64,000 nt of DNA from Vavraia culicis subsp. floridensis (GCF_000192795.1 NW_007360628.1:1-64000), one strand, 5' to 3'; counted from the first letter of the stretch, positions 10,156 to 21,334 are shown. The notes: a model not told the origin generated them from the sequence alone. Made by a program: numbers and translations.

Positions 10156-10776
10156 ATGGTGCAAAAGAAAAGACAATCAAAACGGCGAACTTTTAACAGG
10201 CGCAAGCGAAAAACGTTCAAATCGACACTCAAGAAGGACAAGAAAATACCACCAAGCATTTTGCGCACTGATGACTGCTTGGAAACGCTCTCAAAAATAA
10301 GAAGGCTTGAAAAACAGCGCAATGCCAACCATGACGCCCAGAACATCAGCAGACCGGTCCTGATCAATTCACGCGACCCGGTTTATGTTGAAGGCGATGT
10401 TTATATGGACAATGACTCGCCGGTGTCCGTCCACTGGAAGAGTAAAATGAATGCAAAAGATTTTGATCCAACCAAAAAGTATAGCGTGCCGAATACACCG
10501 TACACTCTGATTCTTGGTGGGAAAATGCCCAACAAAGAGAAAGCATTCCGTGTGTTGGAGGATATGATTACGTTTTTGTCACCGAAGGAGGTGTGTCTGC
10601 ATTTTTGTATACCGATGTTTGGGAGCACAGATGAGTTTGTGGAGGTTTTTGGCGAGGAATACGGCCTAAAGGGATGGAGAGAGGTGGCAGCAAAGGTGTT
10701 TGAAGAGATAAAGAAAGAGAAAATTTACTTTCATAGAGAAATCAACGGGGTTATGAATTTTGAGTTGCGGGCTTAG
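10156..10776 (+). CDS. Hypothetical protein with strongly basic N-terminus
   Basis: A 206-residue protein from the ATG that directly follows CCCC (10150-10153). Residues 2-35 are dominated by Lys and Arg (VQKKRQSKRRTFNRRKRKTFKS), suggesting nuclear or nucleolar location or RNA binding. The C-terminal two thirds look folded: an extended segment (KYSVPNTPYTLILGG) and helices (KEKAFRVLEDMITFL; WREVAAKVFEEIKKEK) with a conserved-looking IPMFGSTDEFVEVFGEEYG. I do not recognise the family. A role in ribosome biogenesis would suit the basic tail but is a guess. Confidence 0.7.
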   Translation: MVQKKRQSKRRTFNRRKRKTFKSTLKKDKKIPPSILRTDDCLETLSKIRRLEKQRNANHDAQNISRPVLINSRDPVYVEGDVYMDNDSPVSVHWKSKMNAKDFDPTKKYSVPNTPYTLILGGKMPNKEKAFRVLEDMITFLSPKEVCLHFCIPMFGSTDEFVEVFGEEYGLKGWREVAAKVFEEIKKEKIYFHREINGVMNFELRA

Positions 10777-11691
10777 GATAAAGCTGTTTACGACCGCTGT
10801 ATCGATGCCTTCTGTTTGTCTATCGTACGCGCGATATAACTTGTACCCGGCATACTATCATGCACGACACACGGACGCCCTTAGGATTCGGTCCAACAGC
10901 ATCTCCTGCACCGGAGATTATCGGTGCAGCAATGGCATTTTCATGAACATTAAATTGCTTTCTTCTACAGTAGCGATCTGAACATTTTATGAACGGTTTT
11001 CCACGACTGGTGATGTATTAGGATCATGCTAAGATAAAGCAAGCACTATTGTTACATTTAATCGTTAATGATCGCATTTATAGTGTTTTTTATCAGTAAA
11101 TCGTTTATTAGGTTTAGAAATTCTTCCTTGGTACCATTCCATGTTTTGTAAAGTGTTATTCAGGTGAATAAATTTATTATTCCGGGTACAGCACGTAAAA
11201 ATATGCAAAAATGGACCGCTCCTAATGCATTCTTTTCAAATGGGAGCTGTCAATAACAAACTTAGCGAAGAATGTTATCTTGTTCGATACATTCTCTGCT
11301 AAGTTTGTTACGTCATCGAAAATTTACATTTATTTATTTTCTAGATGAGCAGGGATGTGTTCTTCCCAAAAAAAGAAGAGAATTTTCGTTAACACGTTTT
11401 TATCGGTATATTTCTGAGAAAATCGGCATGTCCTGTTGCGCCCGTGGCACAAATGCTTTTTGATCAGAATGCCGATCAAAAATACAAAGCGGTGCGCTAC
11501 GGCATGCAATACATTAATTAGTACCATCTTTCGTAAAAAGTACGTCTATTTATCTCCGTATACAACAACGTCTGGTCAAACATACAACGAATGTCTTCCC
11601 ACGTGTCCACAATTTGTTGTTTAATATGAACTATATTTATTTCTACATACAACACGGCATATTGTGCGTTAAAAGCGCATCATCTCCCTTT
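10777..11691. other. Intergenic stretch with a long hairpin
   Basis: No supported gene. It contains a near-perfect inverted repeat (11254-11310) and a copy of the TTTATCTCC-type motif near 11550. A 65-codon ATG frame on the minus strand (11330-11527) overlaps a similar frame on the plus strand; neither has a CCC signal. Confidence 0.5.
11254..11310. repeat. Near-perfect inverted repeat forming a long stem-loop
   Basis: The arms at 11254-11275 (TAACAAACTTAGCGAAGAATGT) and 11289-11310 are complementary over 22 bases except for two adjacent bases, and the 13-base spacer can extend the stem further. No gene overlaps it convincingly. It could be an RNA hairpin, a terminator-like structure or a remnant of a mobile element. 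Confidence 0.85.
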
Positions 11692-13308
11692 TTACACCAA
11701 ATACTCCTCGATCTCGTTCAATTCACAAATAAAATTTACATTCTCAAGCCATATGAACAAATTCTTCCTCTTTATAACAAAGATATTCTTCACTCTCAAT
11801 CCTTTTACAAGATTGCCAATTCGTTCCCTCTCACTCGACACTATATAACTGTACCTTCTCAGATCTATCACAACAATCTCGCCTTTTACGCTCGTGTCCA
11901 ACCTCTTGTAGTCGTACAATACATGGCTGTATTCTTCTTCAACGGTCAAGCACTGGTTATTGCTGTTCCGCACGTAGCCGACCAAGTATATGAGACCAGA
12001 GAACAACATCACGGATAGAACAAACATATTACACACCGCGTTGAAGATACCAAGACATACTATCGTGATCTTCTCCATTGTACAGAATTTATGAACTTCT
12101 CTCAGCGACATAACGATGATATATAGACCCAGGAACATGCTTAAGCTGATATATATGATTTTTGGTATGAACAGCCTGAATAAAAGGAGTAGAATGGCCA
12201 TTTTTAGTGTCAAAATACTTACAAATACACGCTCTATGGCATGGAATTGTTTTCTTTCCTTTTTGACCGTGAACGGAAGGAAAAATGTGAGCAGGTTGAT
12301 GCAGCTGAGCCTGTTTCCATGATAGAATTCATTTGTATGCAGCACAATATACGATTTGAACTGAGCGACATTGCTTCGTACGGACGCCGTACGAATTCTT
12401 AGCGCAGCGCCAAGCGGGTCACTGCTTGAATTGTTCGCTTCATCTGATGAAGCACTGCCATGCAGACCATTATTCAGTGCATTGACACCCACAGTATTGT
12501 CTAGTACGTTACTGCCCAGTTGTTCGCTCATAGTATGGTAAAAATCCGCGTTACTCTCCCTGTCCAGCTCGATTTCGATTCCATTGAAGAAGAAAATAGC
12601 GAGAGCACTGAAAAATGAGCACGCGAAGGAGCGCATTTTCGCGCCACCAAGATCAAAATACTGCACGGGAAACAGCACACACAACGAATTGCATCTTAGT
12701 TTTTCAAAAAAGAACAGCTTGCTGTTCTGCACACACGCAACCATCACGTGATTTGAGATCGCAATGACGACCACAGAGACAAAAAACATTATTTTTGAGT
12801 AAAAGAAGAAAAGCACAAAAAATACAGAAAGTACGAATGAGGGCAGTGTGATATGCGTGTTGTACATTTTTATTTCGTTCGCAACGTGTATTACACCGGT
12901 TGCCAGCGAACAACCCACAATACACTCCCTCGGTATTTTGAGCAGAATCTTGGTAACTCTGAGCATGCACAACAGGGAATGCAAGAGCTTGGTGATGATG
13001 AATACGAGCAGGCAGTGTGTGTACACATATGCACAGTTTTCCTGCACTTTGGTGTTGTAGCAAAACACATCTCTCATGAAGGAGAGCGAACCGTAAGCGA
13101 TCTCACATTCGGCAAAGAGCCATGCAAGCACATACGTAAGCGTTGCTGTTACTATATTAGGATCGATGACCGTGTGGTTGTGTATTTCTCGGTTGCTTAT
13201 GGTGTTGCTGATTATGAATATTTTGAAAATTATTTCGATGCTTTTAGGAAGCACCTTTCTGATAAATCGTTGTTTCATGGTTGTCAAGTTGTTCTCGTTG
13301 CATAGCAT
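11692..13308 (-). CDS. Multi-pass membrane protein with C-terminal STAS-like domain, possible SulP-family anion transporter
   Basis: A 538-residue protein from an ATG with CCC at 13318-13320. There are about ten hydrophobic segments, for example ~100-120 (CLLVFIITKLLHSLLCML), ~150-185 and ~345-425. A hydrophilic loop of about 60-70 residues (~250-315) splits the membrane region. The last ~80 residues (GEIVVIDLRRYSYI...RIGNLVKGLRVKNIFVIKRKNLFIWLENVNFI) read as a STAS domain: strand, helix, strand, as found after the transporter core in SulP/SLC26 proteins. If correct it would import sulfate or another anion, from host to parasite. The consensus SulP motif is not evident, so the family call rests on architecture only. 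Confidence 0.6.
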   Translation of the reverse strand: MLCNENNLTTMKQRFIRKVLPKSIEIIFKIFIISNTISNREIHNHTVIDPNIVTATLTYVLAWLFAECEIAYGSLSFMRDVFCYNTKVQENCAYVYTHCLLVFIITKLLHSLLCMLRVTKILLKIPRECIVGCSLATGVIHVANEIKMYNTHITLPSFVLSVFFVLFFFYSKIMFFVSVVVIAISNHVMVACVQNSKLFFFEKLRCNSLCVLFPVQYFDLGGAKMRSFACSFFSALAIFFFNGIEIELDRESNADFYHTMSEQLGSNVLDNTVGVNALNNGLHGSASSDEANNSSSDPLGAALRIRTASVRSNVAQFKSYIVLHTNEFYHGNRLSCINLLTFFLPFTVKKERKQFHAIERVFVSILTLKMAILLLLFRLFIPKIIYISLSMFLGLYIIVMSLREVHKFCTMEKITIVCLGIFNAVCNMFVLSVMLFSGLIYLVGYVRNSNNQCLTVEEEYSHVLYDYKRLDTSVKGEIVVIDLRRYSYIVSSERERIGNLVKGLRVKNIFVIKRKNLFIWLENVNFICELNEIEEYLV

Positions 13309-14163
13309 TGATTGAAAGGGTATCTGCCCAAGTTTTATGTTATTTGATCAGAATGGAATAAAAAGTGGAAAAAACAGTTGTACTTGTTATTTATAATATC
13401 TTAATGTGCAAGGCATATCACAGCTGAGCCATAGTTACGTTTCTCCAAAACCTATCGTACGGTATCACATCATATTTTATTTCGTTGTGGTACGTACTGC
13501 GGTACATGATACTGTGCTGCACTCCGTTTCAACACGCAATCATTCATTAACGCGTGTTTAATTGCAATTACAAATTTTTTATTGTCGCGTACCAAAGCAG
13601 AAAATGCGTACTTCACGGTTTATCGTCCATATAAAATACCGCTAAAAATAGAGCGGCAGTACACTCAGCAACCAAAACTATTTTTTAAAAATTTTGCGCT
13701 GGTATAAATGGCACCACAGCTATTATCGCGCATCCCAAGCGGTACTACATCCACAACGCCTGGTGTACGAGCGATAAATGATTTATTTGTATTAATGCTA
13801 CAGTACATCAGGCAGTTTGTCCTGCGTGTTGCACTAACAGTGCATGCTTTGTCTCGGCCAATACGCTAGTTATGAAAATGTCCTTCCATAAATGTAAATT
13901 TTTTATTTGGCTAAAAATGCCCAAGTTTTCCAATTTTTGTGCTTGTTTTAAATCTTTTCACCGTAATCATACAAATAAAAATTTTTGAGGCGCACGATTT
14001 TGTTTCTATTTTTACTGCCTGTTGTAAAAAACTGGATGTACACACGGGCAGTACGTTGGATAAGAAACTATGAAATGGATCTTTTATTAAATCTACTAGT
14101 CCGCAGATACGAGCCGTGCACCACAAAGCTATAAATTAGCTGCGTATCTTGAACGCATCCTTA
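13309..14163. other. Intergenic stretch
   Basis: About 850 bases, AT-rich. A 71-codon minus-strand frame (13911-14126) opens only on TTG. Nothing supported. Confidence 0.5.
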
Positions 14164-14706
14164 TCAAACATCCAACCGGTATTCTTTCTGGTAGTTCTCA
14201 CCAGAAAGCATCTTAACCATTTCTTGTACCAAAACAGCGCCCAACAAACACTCATTTTCAATTCTCTGCTCAATTTCAACACAGCGATGGTCACACGTAT
14301 CGCCAAACATGCAGCACTTCGAGCACACGTAGAAGGACCTGCCAAATTCATTTACTACAAAATTATCTATCTGTATTGTTACGTTCACTTCCTGCTCGTT
14401 CACCAAACAACTGCTGGCATTGCTACGATCAGCCATACCTGCGGTATCGTCAAATACCTCAAGCCTTAATTTTTCGTTTATGTCTTTTATACCGCCGGGT
14501 ATCATCCTAAGCACACATTCCTCGGCTCTTTTATTAATTTTCAGATCGGTTACACCGAGAAGCACCAAATTTTTGACGATTTCAGCAGATACGTAGTTAC
14601 TGGTTGATGTATAGAGCGTAACACGCATGTTCTGCAACTTTTCCTGTGTTGTGAAACCAAAGACACGTATTTGACGATCGTACTTCTTCTCGTAGCGTGG
14701 TGGCAT
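14164..14706 (-). CDS. Degenerate E1-like protein, Aos1/SAE1 (non-catalytic half) type
   Basis: A 180-residue protein from an ATG with CCC at 14712-14714. The N-terminus 'KKYDRQIRVFGFTTQEKLQNMRV' is the hallmark of Aos1/Ula1-type E1 halves, and 'AEIVKNLVLLGVTDLKI' continues it. In SUMO and NEDD8 E1 heterodimers this half lacks adenylation activity but donates an arginine from the RQIR helix to the partner Uba2/Uba3. The Gly-rich loop expected between the two segments (GxGGLG) has become TSTSNYVS. The central Rossmann part is mostly missing and replaced by a short Cys-rich segment (CSKCCMFGDTCDHRC). The end 'ENECLLGAVLVQEMVKMLSGE' matches the E1 helix 'E..a.~g...q+viK.lsG'. Human SAE1 has about 346 residues, so this is roughly half size. 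Confidence 0.75.
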   Translation of the reverse strand: MPPRYEKKYDRQIRVFGFTTQEKLQNMRVTLYTSTSNYVSAEIVKNLVLLGVTDLKINKRAEECVLRMIPGGIKDINEKLRLEVFDDTAGMADRSNASSCLVNEQEVNVTIQIDNFVVNEFGRSFYVCSKCCMFGDTCDHRCVEIEQRIENECLLGAVLVQEMVKMLSGENYQKEYRLDV

Positions 14707-14807
14707 ACCAAGGGCACAATTCTGAAATTGTGATGATCAGGCGTGATTGCACGATTGTAGAAAGCATGATGTACCGTTTAACATGCAGTACTATACGGTG
14801 AAGAAAG

Positions 14808-15113
14808 TTATGTGTGTAATTGTGGGGTATTCTTCAACGAAACTACGTCAGTACTTTTTCTGCCACAGGGAGCAAAATATAGCGTGTTCCCACACCGGCA
14901 TTGGATGCCCATCATATCCGTGCCAAGGGAACCATTGCTGCATTTCAAAAAGCAATTCACATGGTATTCAGTTTTTTGAGGAACATGAGTGCATTTCGGC
15001 ATTAAGTTTTGCGTGTTAATCCGTTCCAGTAGACGTAAATATGCCGTACTGTAATTCATATGGTTTATATTTTCATAGTTCAGTCCAACAATTTGCCCTA
15101 AAAGACACGGCAT
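14808..15113 (-). CDS. Possible small Cys-rich protein
   Basis: A 101-codon ATG frame between two divergent genes. The product has Cys pairs (FLKCSNG...; QCRCGNTLYFAPCG) that could bind zinc, but there is no CCC signal, the spacing is irregular and I recognise no family. It may be spurious; a plus-strand frame overlaps it. Confidence 0.25.
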   Translation of the reverse strand: MPCLLGQIVGLNYENINHMNYSTAYLRLLERINTQNLMPKCTHVPQKTEYHVNCFLKCSNGSLGTDMMGIQCRCGNTLYFAPCGRKSTDVVSLKNTPQLHT

Positions 15114-15145
15114 CAATTATTTAATGAAGCGCCATCTTTCAAATC

Positions 15146-15910
15146 ATGATATTATCAAAAATTGTAGGGCCGGTTTATCAATCTGCTATCAAACTTGTAA
15201 ACCCTGTTTCGACACTCTCTAAGTTGTTCTTTATTTGGAATGGCGGTCAAGTCAGTGCTAATGACACCGCATCAAACGGCCTATTTGCACAACAAAAAAA
15301 TGGTACGGTTGCAAATGTTGACTTTGTTCTTATTCCAGCACCATCCCCCTGTCCCAACACGACAACAGGCACGTTTTTATCGAGACAAGGTGTTTATTTT
15401 ATTCCATTCTTGTTGATGATCTTTGTCATCGTTATGCTTGCCACTTTAATCTTAATATGGCGTATTCGGAAGTTGTTTAAAGTGATTTACCCCGAGTCTT
15501 TAGTAATATCAGCAGGACACTCACAAATCAATGTTTTCAATATTTCTGATGTTGATGTAGGTGCTGAGCTCATCGATGAGTGCACGGTAGTTGACCAAAG
15601 CGAATCGCGAACAAACGCATCGCCTACTCATATTGAAACGGGTGCGTTATATCAGCCAATGCCATCTATATATACCAATGTATTTGGTAAATTGAATAGG
15701 GAACGAGCGATTGATTCGCATGTATCGAACAGAATTAAATTGCTCTCCAATGGCGACCACAAGTGTTTCTATAGTCGTATCCAGACAAATACCCCACGCT
15801 ATCAGGGCGTAGTTCCGCCGAGTACTAGATATAATAATCCCATATATCGTAATAGCGTACCGACACCAAGCGACAATGATGGTATGAATATCGCGGATGT
15901 ATCGTGTTGA
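15146..15910 (+). CDS. Single-pass membrane protein with tyrosine-rich cytoplasmic tail
   Basis: A 254-residue protein. Residues ~1-80 contain several N-glycosylation sequons (NDT, NGT, NTT), followed by one strong membrane segment (~82-107, FIPFLLMIFVIVMLATLILIW) and then RIRKLFK. The positive-inside rule places the N-terminus outside and the 140-residue tail in the cytosol. The tail carries tyrosine motifs (YQPM, YTNVF, TRYNNPIYRN); NPIY matches the NPxY endocytic sorting signal known from animals and fungi. There is no CCC signal before the ATG, and wobble positions are more A/T-rich than in the housekeeping genes here. No family recognised; it may be a lineage-specific surface or endomembrane protein. 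Confidence 0.6.
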   Translation: MILSKIVGPVYQSAIKLVNPVSTLSKLFFIWNGGQVSANDTASNGLFAQQKNGTVANVDFVLIPAPSPCPNTTTGTFLSRQGVYFIPFLLMIFVIVMLATLILIWRIRKLFKVIYPESLVISAGHSQINVFNISDVDVGAELIDECTVVDQSESRTNASPTHIETGALYQPMPSIYTNVFGKLNRERAIDSHVSNRIKLLSNGDHKCFYSRIQTNTPRYQGVVPPSTRYNNPIYRNSVPTPSDNDGMNIADVSC

Positions 15911-16704
15911 GACAGTAAAAAGTTTTCAATCCAACTTTTTTACCAAATATCATTTCTTTTTCTCCTTGTATGGCAATAACATCTAAATCAATGCACTTTT
16001 ATAGTCCATTCTAACTGACCGTGGCCATCGGCATATATTCTATGAATTCCAAGATGGCCAGGTGAATTAATAAATTAACACATCTGGAACTGTTTATCGC
16101 ACCAATAGGCGTATGCAAACTGTTCTACCATCCCAAACTTAACGGATTGCATCACCTCACATGGCGTAACAAGAGTCGTCTCTTGGAAGAGCTTTTGAAG
16201 CCAACGCGATTTCCGGCAAACCGAAGAGATGCACAGGCAAAAGATGCGTTTAAAGAATAAGAACTATTAATTTACAAGTGTTACGTAAGAAGTAGTGGCA
16301 CCATGAAAGATATTGGTTCCTTATGAGCATAAAACGGTACTTGCAATGACTTCCCAGATATTTCTAGTTACTACTGCATCCTTGTATCAGAGACCAAAGT
16401 GCACATCGCAGTGAACCAGAAGAACTCCTGCTACGGCAAAAGACAGCCACAGAACTAACGGGTCTAAAAGGGACAGCTATTCTGATATGGGTCGCAGAGC
16501 AAATGAATAAAAAGGTGTGGTATTTTGCTGAATATTTGTGTTTCTGCTACCCTAAATTAATACCATACAAGATAGCACAGGCTCAAAACAAGTCTGCAAC
16601 GCAGATTTGTAGAATGAAAAAACGTCATAATGAATTGCAATTCGCAACTAAGCGCTTTTATTAGTAAAAGAATGACTCGCTTCCACCTCCTTAAAGCTCA
16701 CCCC
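15911..16704. other. Convergent intergenic stretch
   Basis: About 800 bases between converging genes. Short frames only; nothing recognised. Confidence 0.5.
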
Positions 16705-17433
16705 TTAGCTATTCACCGAATTGTTCAACCCTAGCGGAAATTTGATCTTGAACATGTAAGCTACAAGCAGAAACATGGCTATACCAGCCAATGTTACCGA
16801 TAACCAAGCAATCGATTCCTTCTTTTCCATCGGATACCATGTAAAAGGCCGATCTGAGCTCTTTAGTATCTGGTCTAGCGCGTAAATAATAATTATCGGC
16901 AGGCACACCCACAGCCTGTTCAGGTCAAACGCCAACGCAATGATGATAGAAACCACTAGGACAATGCAATACAGCGCGTTGAGATACATGGTTGCCCGTA
17001 CTTCTCTGTTGTGCTTTGACATCATATTGAGCGTGTTGCACATCAGAATAACGCCTGTAAGTAGGGTCAGCACCGTATCACACGAGAAGTCCAGGCGTAG
17101 AATGTATATGATCGGTATCAACAATGTTATCAGACCAAGAGCGTACGCAAGCCCGGTCGTTGCACTAAACTTTTTGTCGCCGTACTTATCCAGATAGGGC
17201 GCCAACAGCGTGCTTATTTGTAGAATGACCAGCACGTGCAAATACACCGCGAGCAGAATCGGTGTTAGTTTCGTGAAGAAGGCCAGTTCGAGGGGAACAA
17301 AGAGCAGCTTGTTGAGGAGCAGTGTTACACATATCAGCATGAGTAGCATCCCGTTCACGAAGTACATATTTTTTACCGATTCCAAATCTTCCTTCATTGC
17401 ATTCTTTTTGATGTTGTATATTTTTCCTGGCAT
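16705..17433 (-). CDS. Multi-pass membrane protein of unknown family
   Basis: A 242-residue protein from an ATG with CCC at 17437-17439. About seven hydrophobic helices follow a short basic N-terminus (KIYNIKKNAMKE): ~24-45, 52-76, 92-112, 118-138, 150-170, 172-188 and 213-231. One conserved-looking loop is 'SSDRPFTWYPMEKKES'. There is no signal peptide and no recognisable catalytic motif. It resembles in size and layout the protein at 21335-22051, though I see no clear residue identity. Confidence 0.7.
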   Translation of the reverse strand: MPGKIYNIKKNAMKEDLESVKNMYFVNGMLLMLICVTLLLNKLLFVPLELAFFTKLTPILLAVYLHVLVILQISTLLAPYLDKYGDKKFSATTGLAYALGLITLLIPIIYILRLDFSCDTVLTLLTGVILMCNTLNMMSKHNREVRATMYLNALYCIVLVVSIIIALAFDLNRLWVCLPIIIIYALDQILKSSDRPFTWYPMEKKESIAWLSVTLAGIAMFLLVAYMFKIKFPLGLNNSVNS

Positions 17434-20400
17434 GTAGGGATGTCAATGAGAGGTATTTATAAGTGTTAATTTTGCTGTTTATGGTTTTTGTGTGTGTTTG
17501 CAGATAAATTGGCTGTTAAATTAAAGATGAACGTCCTTGAAATTCATACTGAATTGAAATTGCCAGCGATGTGTCAAGCGATGGGTTGGAATGACGTGAT
17601 GCTTTGCAGAGTTGGAACGATGAGATAAACAGAACGGGTGCCCTAGAGGGTACACGTACATAGATTCTGCACAGAAAGTAGTACGGGTAGATGAAGAGAG
17701 CGATAGCGTACAGTACATCGTAGTGACTACGAATGCAATAAAATAACTAAACAGGAATTATAAGGTTGAAGAATTGTACATTTAACTTATTTTGTGTAAA
17801 CCACCTTATTGTGAATAACGTGAGATTGTAATGAATACCATGGTGGTTGCCTGCCACTGATCAGCACGATTAACCATTTTTACTCGTTTTACAGCAACAA
17901 AAAACAAAATGGCTAATTGCACTGCAACAATTTGTACATTTAGTTGCAAATTGTGCTTTTAATTAAATCCCTAACCCGAGTAATAAAACAGAAAGGATCT
18001 GTAATGTGTCTAGGTATTGGATAAATAACTGATATATTGATCATTTATGGCTTATAGCACCATGTGATATGTTGTTTGAAAGATAATCGCATGATATGAG
18101 GTCTGAGTGGTAATTAATTTAGGGAACTGCTGCATTATGAATTGGCCTGGATGAGGTTAATTTTGGTTTAAAGATCCCAAGACAAGCTGAGTGCTAGCAC
18201 CCAGAGAGGAGAAGGTCAAGTGGATGCACGTGTGGTTTGATTAAATATACTTGCTATAATATGGCATTGAGAGCAGCCTTTCTGCACGGTTATTACTTGC
18301 AGCATGTATATTTTACACAATAATTGGCACATACTTTTTATTACGCTAGGTGGGCGCACACAACATCAAATGTACTTTTCACGTGCACATTGTACCAGCA
18401 GTATTTACTGCAATTTTTTCTTTTGCCATTGCTGAACCAAATGCTGAACTGTCTTATCTACACAGTAACATTGGTTGTGAAGCAAATACGGAAATATTAG
18501 TTTAAAACTGCTTATATTGTGCCTTCAAAAGAGGTTTTAAGTGCTATATCACTGTTTACAGGACTTTGAATGTATTTACGCTATCAAGCGCACATATATC
18601 TGTTGATAGATCATTTTTGCGCTATAGCGAGCAGTTCGTCTATTACTAGCCGTAAAAGCATCATGTATACGAAATATTGTACTAATACAGCGACAAAAGC
18701 ATTGAAATCGCTCAATAATAATTGATTCTGCCCACTACACTTAGAGTACAACTTGTATTTTCATTTATGTCTACCTCTGAAGAATAGCTTTTACATTTAC
18801 ACTCATACCAATAAAAAAACTGATCCTCATCCAGAAAAAGCTACCACATCCTTCGAGAATAACCGAACATTCCTTTTCTCGTCTACTGGCACAAAACGAA
18901 GAATTAAAAATTATTTTACCTTTTATTTTTACCAAGACATGGTTCATTATTCTTTACAAGCAATATTAAAAAGACATGACTACAGACCAAAATTAATTCT
19001 TTAATCCCTATCAAAGGATTCAAAACAGTCAAAAAACATAAAATACGCAATATAATTTAATAGGTAGCTAAAGTTTATTCTGTTTTATATAAGGAAATAA
19101 CGCACTTAGCATTTTATGTTCAAGTACCAAGCTTATCCATTTTGTGTATAAAAATTGGATTATCCCTTCTCATCATAGAATAAAGCTTTTGTGCTACTGC
19201 ACAATTAAACATATGTAGCGCAATGATCTTAAAACATTATTTCTTCCGATGTTTACGTCGTTTAATTCATTGATACGATCAATTACACACGAGTGGCAAC
19301 TGCAGTCGCAATTTTTGATCATCTCCGAAGCTATTTTATTTGCTGATTCACAATATAAACGATAGTAGAGCACCAATGTTCGTGCAACTATGATGTAATC
19401 ACTCATTAATCATTGCAGTGTCCGTAAACATACATTATAGCAATTACAAATGCCTGATAGTCTCATATTTTCCATCTATTTTTATGTTTGTTGCGTTAGC
19501 GGTCATTTCTACATGGTAACACGCTGTGCCATACCTAAATCCTTTTTCGTCCGATTATTCCTGTAATTTAACCTATTTTTCTGCTTAAACGCTTAGTTCC
19601 CCATTTACAATGGCAAAAGAAATAATTATAACGCATTATTCGTACATCTTCACCACTTTTATCGTTCTAATTTTCTTTTATCACCGAGTATGACAGTCCT
19701 TCATTTACTTGATTTAAACCACCATGATTAATAAGTAGTCTCTTCTAGAAACGTAACTAAGATTGAATGCGAGAAAATAACCAAAATTTTGGCGTAGCAA
19801 GCACACAAAAACGAAAGACAGCCTTGTTAGGCTTACGAACCAAAAGATGAGCTTGTCCGAATTTTGTTGCTGTGCAAGGCCATAAAAACAACTACTGGTA
19901 AAAAGCGAAAGACGTATCACGTAATAAATGAAAGCATTGTGCAATGATACGTGTACAATTGATGAGTAGCTACCACTTTTCCGTGCATTCTTTAACTCAG
20001 CACCAATACACCCCTTAATTAAGATAACCCAATACGAACAAACAATTTAATATCACCATGAATTGATAAAGATGACAAAAAATTAAATTAATGTTAGCAA
20101 TTTGTGCAATATGTGACATTATATTGTGTTTTTATGGTTTATTCGTGGTTTACGGCGGCTATCATGTTATAACTGATCAAAATACATAAGTGCCAGCACT
20201 TATTGGTATTTGTGCTGCTCTAAATGAAATACTCCCAGCTATCTCTGCCTTAAAGCAGTTGAACGGGTATTATTTGATGTAACACGTTCATTTTATGGAT
20301 ATAAACACATGAATATACTCTCATAAGTGGAAGCAGTACAAAAGAACACACGACACATTCTTTAGAACAAGGTAAAGTACTTATTTAGTCCTGTAAAATA

Positions 20401-21334
20401 TTTTTTTGCCGTAATTATTTATTAATTCAAGCTGTTATGTATGGACAATATAAACAAACGAATACTACTCAAGATCTAACAATCCTGCAATTATCATGTT
20501 ATTCGCACATCAACATAGTATTGTGAGAAGATAATAGCAATTATTTACCTGGACCTGCGATTAATACCTCTTGTTAAAAATTGTAATTAAGCTTAATTAT
20601 AGTAAAAATTACATGTTCTTCACAAACATATACGGATTTTAGAGAAAAGCTGATGAATAATTACCAAATAAATACGCGATATACGGACAATACGTGCAAT
20701 ATCACTCGATATGATCGGATGTTATCGAGTTTGACGCTCTCAGTCTTTATTAACTGGTGCATCGAGTGTAAGAGAAGATATTAGATGAGAGTGATGCAGC
20801 AGTATCAGCTCATTACGATTGGAAGGTGTAGAGATTGTTTAGACCAATTATCGAAGGAAATGTATCACAGGCATTTACACTATCAATTCCATTATCATTT
20901 TTGGCATTACCTGATCATTAACATGTTATTCTAAATAATTTACACCATTTGGCCCTTATAATTTGCACATATTGTTCTGTACCTATGTTTCCATTTCCTC
21001 ACATAATTTACAATTACATCCTCAATAACTTCTCCATTCGTATTACTTTCGCGGTTTGTTCGCATCACATGTACGTTCTTCATTTTACTCGCTGTTCTTT
21101 ACTACCATCTACCCTATTTATCTTTTTATATCCCATTTTTCACACCTTCCTTGTTCATGTGTAGCCATCCATTTTTACAATATTTCCCTATTTATGGTAC
21201 AACCACGCGCACCCATCCTACTATTCCCTTTAAACCATCCATTTATCCCAATTCTCACAAATTGCACATTTCTACTCCATAAATCTATAAAAGCACAAAT
21301 AACAAGCTATAAATACGGTCACACAATCACTTCC
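17434..21334. other. 3.9-kb gene-poor, AT-rich tract
   Basis: No open frame with both an ATG and a CCC signal. The two largest ATG frames (19194-19406 minus, 70 codons, with a CDCSCHSC cluster; 19714-19944 minus, 76 codons) lack support. Poly-A/T runs are frequent. From about 20940 the plus strand becomes pyrimidine-rich. Confidence 0.6.

Noticed and set aside
11272..11527. Overlapping 63-65-codon frames on both strands
   Set aside because: Only one could be real and neither has a start signal or domain.
19194..19406. 70-codon minus-strand frame with a CDCSCHSC cluster
   Set aside because: It lies in an AT-rich desert, has no signal and no second metal-binding pair.
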